Source: Serripes groenlandicus (lineage: Eukaryota; Mollusca; Bivalvia; Cardiida; Cardiidae). From it: a DNA stretch of 64,000 bases. Shown piece after piece: positions 40,101-52,100 of the stretch (positions are counted from its first letter, which is position 1; each line of letters opens with the position of its first letter). The position numbers and the translations under genes are program-made. The notes below the pieces were generated by a model. That model saw only the letters and a list, made by a program, of their open reading frames with translations, made no database searches and was not told the origin of the DNA. The DNA lies in the NCBI GenBank assembly GCA_031761405.1, contig JASEVX010000012.1, forward strand, positions 22,809,723-22,873,722. Direction: 5' to 3'.

Positions 40101-43100
40101 GTCTGTGACGTCATACATCCTTCGTCTAACAGTTATTGACACCGGAGCCTCTTTAACTGGCAGCATCGCAGTCAGAGTATGTATACACTTCCTGGTTAAC
40201 AAAAAATATCTCTTTTTCCCTGATTTATGTCTTTTTCACATGTTTGAAACTGAATCATGAACAGGTCAAAAATAGGTCACTAGGTCAATACCTAGTATAA
40301 CCTTGTGATCACTCTAGAGGCCACATCTTGTATATGATCAGTGCATGAATTTGTCTATCTGAAATTTCTGTCGGTTCTTATCTGGAGACTAGATTACGTG
40401 ACTGATAACCCCATTGTAATCACATTATAGGCCACTTTTGTGTCTGTTGCCTTGGAAGGGAGACACATAGAGTCCCCTTCTCCATTGTCTGCCTGTCTGT
40501 CCTCAATCTATCACACTTTCACCTACTGAAAAATTGGCAGGCGATACATAAAGATAATTTTATCTGTTGTCTGTCCAAGGGACTTTCGCTTACTGACATA
40601 TTTGGAGGTGACATGTAGGGATTAATTATCTGTTGTCTGACCAAAGACTTTCACTTACTGACATGTTGACAGGTGACGCATGTGTTTCTTAGAACATTCT
40701 TGTTTTCATTACAATATTGAAACATTCGTCTCTATAAAATCTTGGTTATGTTTGAAACTTGGTCTGGATGGTTTATTAAAAACTAAGCCACAAAGTCAAA
40801 TATCAGAAAAGCACTTTAGAGGCTATAATTAAATTAAATCCTCTAGAATTTTTTCATGAATTTTCAGATAAATATGATGAAAGAGTAATTCAGGGCAAAT
40901 ATGGCACTCTTTTTAGCCCATCCCCTGAACTATAGGACAGGAACGTAATTTCAGCATTGCCTGTCCATCTGTTTGAAACCACATACACAGTTTTAGTCAA
41001 ATGGACGTTGAAACAAACATTTTAAAAAATTTGAAATCTCAAATGGTCCAGATTTTTTTTTCAACCCCCCCGTTAATTTTTTTTACATTGAAACTCTTTT
41101 AAAAACAAATATACACAAATTTCATGTTTATTGCAGGTTATCTTGCATAGATGGTTGCATGACAGTGTCATCGCTCGTTAATGTCAATGTAGAAGTACTT
41201 TACAAATCATAATTTTCAAAAATTTGCAGACGAACATAACCGGGCATGTGTGTTTACATTGCTCGTTGGTACTTAAGATTGTTCGACCCGTACGTACTAG
41301 AAAATTATTGATTGCGCACAGAAGATACATTTCTTTTATCTGTACGGTTAACTCTGTTTTGTCTACATAAAAATAAAAAGATTACTACAAAAACGGTCTT
41401 TGTTGTTTTGGAATTACCTTGAATGAAATAATTAGAGAAAGCCATTTTTTAGGTAAGTACATTTACCCAGTTGAATAATTATGAACCGGTTTAACCCGGT
41501 TCTCTTTGTCAACATGATTCGTGTTGCCAAGCCGGTCATTTGACTTTATGAACATCGCAAGTAAATTCCGTTGAGCCCTTTCACTAAAGTATCGAAGGAC
41601 AAATTAAATGAAATGAAGTTAAAACTTCTGCGTTATAAAATATACAGTCACAAATTTATTTTTACGAAACGTTTCGTAAATATCTCTTTTTCCCTGCCAT
41701 CTTGAACGGTTATAAAAGTCACGTGACCTATGGAAATTCCCTAATAACAGCCAATCAGATGCATGAAATTATTACCGCATGCATTCAATGGGATTTTTTG
41801 GGGTAATTCCGTCATCCATTCATATCTATCAGTTTACACGATTGTCAAATTTAATTGGATCTATAATCCTGTTTACGTCACGGTAAGTGACTATCTCGAA
41901 GGTTTACAGATGACTCTGTTCTCAGTGTACATGTTGCATAATAGTTCGAAACAGCGTAGATCGTTTGTAACAGTTTGAAAATTACAAACGGTCCGAAATG
42001 AAAATAAAAATAACATATCAATTCAGACCGGACTGGGAACGATTAAAATACGTTAAACTGATCAACTAGTAATTAGCAAACACTTTTAAAGAAGCCTTTA
42101 ACCTATGCATTATCTATCAAACCAAAGGGAGTAATTACATAACTGATTGACACACCTCCTGGACTGATTACCGGACAGCTTATCTTGATTACGTCATGGT
42201 AAGTGACTCTCTCGAGGGTTATCCTACACTTTAGAAACAATTAAAGAGCTTGATACTTTTATTGGATTTTATTGGTATTTCGTTTACACAGTGACATATA
42301 TAGCGTAGGTATTAACAAGATTTTATAAATATTATAAAATCTCGGACCGATTTTTTTACAAGTTTTAAGATTGCAATCGGTCCGGGGATTTGAATTCCGG
42401 TCTGGACTGGCACTTTTACCGGTCTTCCGAAGCCCTGGTTAATAGAGTTAAAAATATTCTTGCAAATGTTGTTATTGTGTCAAAATGCCTCTGCAAATGG
42501 GAAAGGGTTTTAAAAGTGAATTTCCTTTGTTTGTATTCACAGATAACAGTACAGGATGTCAATGATAACTGTCCCGTGATTACACCAATGTCGCTGACAC
42601 TGTCTCCGGAACCTGTGTTACAGTTGTCAGGGATCGCCACTTTTACGACAACAGATGCCGATAGCGGAGAAAATGCAAACATTTATTTCAAAGTGTCAGA
42701 AGTAACAGAAGAGTATGTTATCTTTAAGCCTTTCCCACATACAACAAATTTGCAGCAGACAACTTTGCAAAAATAGGAATAATGTCTATAGATGAAAAGT
42801 TGATTTTTAATAACATTGTGGCAAAAGGGGAAATTACTCATTATGTGCAATTTATGCTACAATGTTATTAAAAATAATCTTCTTTAAAGGTGTCAAAAAG
42901 CATCTGTATATGGAAAAGGTTAAATTCTTTCCCATATGCAAGCACATTTTGGGGGTGCGTATGTAGCAGATAACATTAATTGTACTTTCATTATAGTAAT
43001 TTTCCATATTTTGCATAGATGTGTTCATTGGCATCTGTGGCAGATGTTTCTTATGAAAGAATTTATCGAGGGCTTGGCGTGAAACAGTTGCAACTTAAAA

Positions 43101-46100
43101 CCTATTTTGAAAACCCTGTTTTAGAGGCAATTTTGACCCCTTTGTAAACAATGTAAATTTAGGTGCCATTGCTCAGAACGAGCAATGGCACCTAAATTTC
43201 CAATGTTTACCAAGAAAAATGATTTAATGCTTTTTGGCGAGGTGATTAACCTTGGTAAAAAAATACTAATTTTAGTTACAACCGTTTCACACCAATCCCT
43301 CGATTTGTCTCTAGACTTTTGGTTAAAAAAACATACATATACTAAAGGCACTTAGAATAGTTGTAATTGTGAGTTTTTAAACATGACAAGATGTTTCAAT
43401 TAGGAAATACATTCAAACCTGTGCTAAGGACCACCTTGAAATAGCAATTTACTGTCTCAACCCTTTCCCTCATACGACAATTCTGCAGCAGACGACTTTG
43501 AACATGTTTTGTCAACAAATAGAAAATCTCTATAATTAAATGGATTACCTATGACTAAAAGTGGAAAACATTGTGTCAAAAGGAGAAATTGCTCGTTTTG
43601 AGCAATTTCTTCTTTTGTCACTATGTTTTCAAAAAGCCGTCTGTTGCAGAGGTGTCAGAAAGCGTCTATATGAGGGAAAGGGTTAAACAACCACATTTTT
43701 GGCATAAATGACTCTCCAATTAAAGACCACCTGTGAACAAAGACCAGATCGTTGCCTACCCATGTGAGGTCTTTATACACAGGTTCTACTGTATATTGAA
43801 AGCTGCGTTTTCTATGGTCACAAAAGTACTGGTCTTGAAAATGGTGTAGACTGATTTGCATCTTCACTAATCACAGAATAGTAGACTTGAAAATTGTCCC
43901 TCCTGTGGTCAGCCTCAAACATTTTAAATCTTTTCCTTCATGCAGACGCAATTTTATCGAAACTCCAAGAGACGATTTTTGAAAACAAAATATGACAAAA
44001 TGATTTAATCTCTACTCAAAAATGGAATAAGTTTAAACTTATTTATTTTATATTATTGGGAAACAAGCTTTAACCTTATATTAATCACGCTCAATGTCTG
44101 CTTTCTGGAGACATAACCAGTACTCGTGCCATTTTTGTGCAAATATTCCAAAGGCAGAACCCACTGACATCACGGTTTTCAAACCTGGGACCTTTGGTAC
44201 GAGAGGCCAGGGCTCTACAACTGCACTGCACTATTGCCTTCCATAAAATTGTAATGAGCTCTATAAAAATCATCCTTAGCGTAATTTTTAAATGTATAGA
44301 AAAAAGACCTGCTTTTTCATCAATGCTCACTGAGCCAAAAAGATACTGCTTTACAATTTCTTTAAACCTTCTATGACTAATTGGCAAACAGTCCATTGCC
44401 AAATCAGACCTCAAGCTGTGCTGGTTGATCTGGACCTATACTGGTCGCGAAAGCCTAACGATTAGTTGTTTGTAGAATGTTGCTCAATTATACTTTCATT
44501 TATAGATTTCTATATTTTTGTAAAGATATTTTGAAAGTCGTCTGCTGAAAGTTGTCATATAAGAGAAACTTAAATTTTCAATATGAGGAAGTAAAAGTTC
44601 AATCATTTTTCAGCCCAGCGGTAGTTTTCGATGATTCATATGACCTTTGGGGAGATGTCTATCTCCGATATACGAGCTTGAACTTCACTGTGGTTGCTCT
44701 TGACAACGGAACCATTCCGCGTGGCTCTCTTGCGACTGTGAGCATGAATGTGAGTAACCCGTGTGTGATGGACGTACAATTTGGGAAGATATCGTACATG
44801 TTTAACGTGAGCGCCTCCACAGGGGAGTTGATCTTCAGGGTGCCTAAGTACTATATGTTTGAATTCAGTAAGTAACATGGGTTTCTCTTCTTTTTAGCTC
44901 TCCTGAGCAAGTCAAGCTATTTTGATCACCCTGTGTTTGGCGTGTGTCGTTGTCAACAATGTCTTTAAACAACATCTACTTTTAAATAAACTTGGTGATT
45001 TGCAGCCAAACACAGAAATGTACCTTTGGTGGTGCTCTTTAAAGTTGTTCAAATAATTAAATTTAATTCATGACATTGGTACTGACTCGCTTTGAAAATA
45101 TTTAAGCACCAATTTTCCTTGGGAGCCCCTCTAAATTTGTTTAAATATATCTGTTGAAAACCATGACCTCCAGGGTACGGGTTGATTTTCCTAATATGTA
45201 CATGTATAATAAAAACTTATATTCAAATATAAATATTCCATGAGTGACACACTACCAAGTTTATTGAGTTAGTCTGATTTGTTAAAAAAACACGGCCATC
45301 AGGGGGCAGGGTTTGTTTTCCTTATATAGTGAAAGCTATAAAAATCATCTTTTTGTCCAATAGTACTGGCCAGATTTATAAATTAATTAACACAAATGTT
45401 CATTGTGTGACCCTCTGCCAAGATGCAAATTCTTCTGATCCATTGAAAAACATGGCCACCAGGTTTTGCAGTGCCCGTTTTCCTTATTTACTGTATGTAT
45501 ATAGTAAAATATTTATTAGATCATTGTTAAAACGTCTGCTACATATGTGACAAATCTTCAGTATGATAGACATTTTCAAAATTCATGAGACAATAACTAT
45601 GAAATTCCTTGCAATTCCTTGTTATATATTTTGTATATAATAAGAATGTAAAGATAGATTGATATTTCATTCTTTTCATTGGTTGTATATTAAAACATGC
45701 TCTGGTTTGATTTGTTGTTGATTGCAGCATGCTCTAACGTCATATTGGTTGTTTTTTCTTCCAGCATGCTCTGATTTGATTGGTCTAATATCAGGTCATG
45801 TGCTTGACAACATGTTGTCAGCCTCTGCATCTATGGATGCATATTCTGAACCAAGTAGGGGAAGATTAAACCAGACAGAAGGTAAAACTTGTTTCTTTTA
45901 ACCCTTTCCCACTAGCAGACATTTAATGAGACTATCTGCTGCAGGTGACTTTTGAAAATGTTGTGACAAGAGGAAAAATTGCTCATTATGAGCAATTTCG
46001 CCTTTTGTCATAATGTTTTTTAACTATTTTTAATAATTACACCACATTTGAAGAGATTTACCATATATTTGCCTTGATATTTTCAAAGTTGTCTGCTGCA

Positions 46101-49100
46101 GATTTGTTTTATGTGGGAAAGAGTAAAATAAATTCTAAATGTAATCAATTTCCAGTTTTTGCCTTGATGTTTTAAAATATGTCTCCTGTTTGTCTATTAT
46201 CACTTTTAATAAACATGTTTACCTTGGTGAGCATCATATTCAGCTATAATGTCAAGCTGCTGACGAAACGTCATTTTCATAGTTTGGTTTCCGCATTGTA
46301 ACAAAGACTTGATCGTAAAACTGGAAACTAAACTAATAGTGTAATATGATATTTAAGTAATGGGATTTCGACACTCCCAGAGAGGGCTTTATGTGATAAA
46401 TGGAAAATAAACTAAACAGAATCTGCATTATTTCAACAGACACATACAACGAGATGTTAGGGGGCTGGGTGGCAGGAACAAATGACCTAAATCAATACAT
46501 CGAAGTAGACATGGCCTTGGCGTACAAGTTTACGAAACTCTTCATTCAAGGTCGGGCTGACGCCGACCAATGGGTGACATCGTTTAAAATTCTATATTAC
46601 AATAGTGACACTGCTACTTGGGATACATATGTTAATGCAAATGCAGTAGAGGTATGTATATTCATTTGAAGATTGACTGTTTCAGCATAATTTTATTTTA
46701 ATAGGGTGTATTATGGGAACACTGCAGTGGGCTGAAACTGGGTCACATTGGGTCAAAAATAGGTCACTAGGTCAAATTTTAGAAAAACCTGTTTAAGAAC
46801 TGGTATACCAAGGTGTTACTAGGATTCTTTTACACATTTTTTGTCCAGAGATATCAATTCAAGGAATTAACTTGCTGTGTTTCCATTTATAGTTATTTCC
46901 TTTATCATCACCTTTATGCTTTAAAGATGGTCTGCAGCAGATTTGTTACATGTAGGAAAGGGTAGATTAAGATTAGAAATTTTAATTTTTGACTTTTGTT
47001 ACAGACATTTACTGGAAACACAGACAGAACCACCGTTGTGACCTACGACCTTGAACCTGCTATATTTAGCCAGAAGGTCAGATTATCTCCACAGACATGG
47101 AATGGAGCCATCTCTTTGAGATTTGAGATGAGTGGGTGTCCCCAAGCAGAACAGCTCTACTGTAAGTGTACATGAGCCGGCCCATGCTTTTTTGACAACT
47201 AACCCTCAAGATCTTTTGACAATTGTAAAAAAATGATCCATACCATTTCACACTCCTGTTATGTGCTTTAACCCTTTCCCAACGACAACAAATCTGCAGC
47301 AGACGACTTTGAAAGCACATGGACAAAAATTTGGAAAAATTTCTCGAGGTGAAAGTATTAGTATGGAATAAAATTGAAAACATTGTGGCAAATGGAGAAA
47401 TTGCTCTTATTAAAATATAATATCAGGTAAACAACTGATTTCAATGTTTTCTATCAAGTAATTTCCAGTTTAAACCTTTCCTACATATAGACGCATTTTG
47501 ACACATCTGCAGCAGACAACTCTTGAAAACATTGAGACAAAAGGAGAAATTGCTCAAAACAAGCAATTTCTCCTCTTGCCACAACGTTTTCAAAAGTCAT
47601 CTGATGACAAAGCATCAAAATGTGTCTGCAAGAGAAAGTGTTAGATGTACACTGCATGTCATGGGTTTCTTTGACTTATTTACAAACACTACAGTTCTCG
47701 ATCATACAGCAAGGAGGGTGAACTTGCACTACACTGATTGCAAGTTCCATATACTTGTGGAAAGCATCGGGAATTTGAAACCGGGTGTCCATGGTTCGAT
47801 CCCCAGTCGTCACACGACGGTCATGGTGAGGCACATTTTATAGCCTAGTACTGGTTTGTTTACCCAGGGATCATGAATAAGTGAACTGTTGCCGTGATAT
47901 AACTGAAATAATGTTGAAAGCGGCGTAAAACCTCAATAAAACAAAACAATCCATATCATTGTTTTTCCTTGTAGATTGTTTATGTTATTGTATTGTTCCC
48001 TGGCTTTTAGATTCTCTTTTGTTCATTTGTATCTTAACAGGATTTTATGTTTCCTGCCTTAGGATCATGAATGACAGTTGACTTTTGAAAACATTGTGAC
48101 AAAAGCAGAAATTACTCATAATGATCAATTTCTGCTTTTGTCACAATGTTTTCGTCTCCATTCAATAATTTAACTTTCATGTTTTCAAAATCGTCTGCTG
48201 CAGATCAGTTGTAGATCTATGTGGAAAAGGATAAACTCAACTCACATATCTTTGTTAAAAAAGTCAACAATAGAAGTGCTTTTTGCAATCTTAACTGTTT
48301 ATCTTATATAGTTTTTAGCTCTACTGGCCAAAGGCCAGAAGAGCTTATGCCGTGGCGTGTTGTCTGTCGTCTGTGTGTGCATCCGTAAACAATTGCTTGT
48401 GAACGCGATACAGTCTTCAGTTTTAATTGTATCTCAATCAAACTTATACAGTAGTTAGATATCCATGGGAGCTTAGTTCCTTTCGCAAACCAGCCATATC
48501 TGCCCATGCAAAACTGGATTATGGCCCTTAGAATTGTCAAAATTGCTATAATAGAGCTTGTGAACGCAATAGAGGATCCATTTACTATCTGATCTTCACC
48601 AAACTTACATAGTAGCTAGGTATCCATGAGAGCTTGGTTCCTTTTGCAAACCAGCCAGATCCGGCCATGCAAGACTTGAATTGTCAGAATTGCTATAATA
48701 GAGCTTGTGAACGCGATAAAGTCTTCAGTTTTGATTGTATCTCAATTTCTTGTGAACGCGATACAGTCTTCAGTTTTGATTGTATCTCAATCAAACTTAT
48801 ACAGCAGTTAGATATCCATGAGAGCTCGATTCCTTTTGCAAACCAGCCAGATCCGCCCATGCAAGACTGGATTATGGCCCTTGGAATTGTCAATATTTTA
48901 TAATAGAGCTTGTTAAAACAATAAAGGCTTTATTTAGTATCTGATCTTCACCAAACTTAAATAGTAGTTAAATATTGATGAGAGCTCGGTTCCTTTCGAA
49001 AACCAGCCAGATGTGCCCTTGCATGACTGGATTATGGCCCTTGAAATTGTCAAAATTGCTATAATACAGCTTGTGAACACAATAGAGCCTCTATCTACTA

Positions 49101-52100
49101 TCCGATCTTCACCAAACTAAGATAGTAGTTAAATATTGATGAAAGCTCTGTTCCTTTTGTTTACCAAGCGTGTTGCAGCTTAAGTATTTAACTTGCTTCC
49201 ATAAAATGTTTATTCTTATCATTGCTTGTACAAATGTTTATTTTAATTTGAGCTAAAATGTTGTAATTTTAAAGGCATTTTTGGTAAAAGGGAAATAGAT
49301 CTAAACAGGCAATTTTTCCTTTTCAAACAATTTAGCCACATTATTAATGATTTATAGATGATGTAAGCTGTCAACGGTGTGAGACGAGTTATTACTGTGA
49401 GGGTGAGGGAACCAGACAACTCTGCGGTCGCTGTGAGAACTCGAGTGTCACGTGCAACAGAAATCCAGTAGAACATTCATATGGCCTTGCATCAGAATGT
49501 ACAACATGTCCTGCAGGCAGGGTGAGTTGATTTACACTTGCGGGTCAATCTCATTGAAATCAGACCAAAATATGTATGTATATTGGATCGGACGACACTG
49601 CATAAAGGGTCGTCTCGAGTTGACCTTAAACATTTAATATTTCAAGACAACTATTGAACAGTTTTAAAACTTTGACTATACTATCTATAATCTGGAGTTC
49701 AGCACCTTTAACCCTTTCCCTCATATAGACTCTTTCTGACGCCTATGCAGCAGATGGATTTTTGAAAACATAGTGACAAAAGAAGAAATTGCTCAAAACG
49801 AGCAATTTCTCCTTTTGCCGCAATGTTTTTCCCCTTTTAGTCATAGGTCATTCAATTATAGAGATTTTCAATTTTTTGACTGAAATATGTTCAAAGTCGT
49901 CTGCTGCAGAATTGTCGTATGAGGGAAATGGTTAAACCTCATATCACGGACAGTTTTAAAACTTTGACTATACTATCTATAATCTGGAGTTCAGCACCTT
50001 TAAACCCTTTCCCTCATACGACAATTCTGCAGCAGACGACTTGAATGGACAACCTATGACTAAAAGTGGAAAACATTGTGGCAAAAGGAGTCAGAAAGCC
50101 TCTATATAAGGGAAGGGTTAAGTACACATGAGCATGTAATCACACGATACAACAAACACTCGTGCTTTACATTCGGAACACTCGCCAATCACCGCTTATC
50201 TATATCGTGTATTCATATAGGGTTATCTTACCTGTTTATCCGGAAAGATTTGGTAAGCGGCAATTTGATAGACTGACGCAAATGTCAATCTGAGACAACC
50301 TGTATTATGAGTCATCATGGTGCAGCTAAAATTCGATTGAAAATAATGCAAAAACTGCAGCAGACAGCTTTTTGAAAACAAAGTGACAAAAAAAGAAATT
50401 GCTCAAAACAAGCAATTTCTCCTTTTGCCACAATGTTGTCCACTTTTAGTCATAATTTATCCATTCAATTATAGAGATTTTTTCTATTTATTGACAAAAT
50501 ATGTTCAAAGTCTTCTGCTGCAGAATTGTTGTATGAGGTAAACAGTCAAAACTGTGCTAAAGACCACCTTGGAACAGCGATTCCCACTATTCGTTTCCCA
50601 ATTTCTAATTTTCTGTATGAATGAACCTGCAATTAAAGACCACCTGTGAACAAAGACTGTCTTGTTTTGTTCCCATGGAAGGTCTTTATACACAGGTTTC
50701 ACTGTACATGTAATTTAGTCAACCCTTTTCCATATAAAGATGCCGTTTGAAACATCTGCAGCAGATGACTTTTAAAAGACCAATGTTCTGTAAACTCTAA
50801 TGTATAATTATACTTTTATATATTAAGATTCTCCATATTTTTGCCTATACATTTTTAAAGTTGTCCCTAATAGATGTCCTTTTTGGTTTAAAGAATTTAA
50901 AGAATACTATTCTATTTTTGTTAGATCTGTGAGAATGGCACAGCATACATATGTGAGACAAATCACTATGTTGAATGCACAAATAGCTCATGCCCAACTT
51001 CATGCACCCAATGTGAAACAGGCTATGCTTGTAAAGATGGTGTCAGAACCCAGTGTGCGGTGGGAACCTATTCAGACGGCACTTTGGGTATGATATTATA
51101 AATTTTAACCCCGTCCCATCTGCAGATACAATTTGATGCATCTGCAGCAGACAACTTTTGAAAAAAATTGTGGTAAAAGGAGAAATTGCTCATTATGAAC
51201 AATTTCTCTTTAATGCATCTGCAACAGACAACTTTTAAAAATACTGTGGCTAAAGGAGAAATTGCTCATTATGAACAATTTCTGCTTTGGCCACAATGTT
51301 TTCAACTCTATTAAGAAAAAATACTTTCATTTATAGAGAATTTTTGTATTTCACCGATATGTTTTAAAAGTCGTCTGTTGCAGATAAAGACTATTGTATT
51401 AGCAGTAATGTTTGACTCTTTCTGACCCATCTGCAGCAGATGGCTTTTGAAAACAAAGGGAGAAATTGCTTACAATGATCGATCACAGTTTCAGGCAATA
51501 CTTTAAAAATGGTAGTTATAACTTTCCCTCCTTGGTGCTCAGGACTGTGTGGTTGCTTATCTAGAAAGCGCCAAGATATGACTTGAAAACTGTTAATAAT
51601 TTTGTTGATAAACACAATCAGAACAAAATAGCAAGATGATCAAGATTTTACTGCAAAAACATGCTGGCTGATCTTGGTCTATATTGTTTACAATTAAAGT
51701 TTAGAGATGTCCATCACATCATTATATAAATCAAATAATTTCAGAACAATGTACATCATGTTCAGAGGGAACATACCAGAACCTAACAGGGCAGAGCTCG
51801 TGCACCCCGTGCGATGCCGGTTACTTCAGTGTCACTGGTATGACACAGTGCAATGTTTGCAGCAACGATAAGTACTCGCTGAGTGACGGATCGGGATGTC
51901 AAGCATGTGCGGATGCCACTGAATGTCCATGTGTGAGCGGGACATCCTGTCACAGTGACACGTTGTGTTACAACACAGGTAATTTTCTAGACTGGCACAA
52001 GTCCATTCATTTAACCTTTTCCCATCTTGATAAATCTACATTCGTCTGCAGTGGACAACTTTTGAAAACATTGTGGAAAAAGGAGAAATTTGTTTCTATA

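Noticed and set aside
44091..44414. 107-codon minus-strand frame
   Set aside because: Overlaps the minus-strand SINE; no family motif and no splice support.
46400..46440. Upstream in-frame ATG (MENKLNRIC...) as a start codon for exon 22
   Set aside because: The exon joins in frame to exon 21 through acceptor TTTCAACAG, and the discoidin domain needs exon 21; the ATG is intronic.
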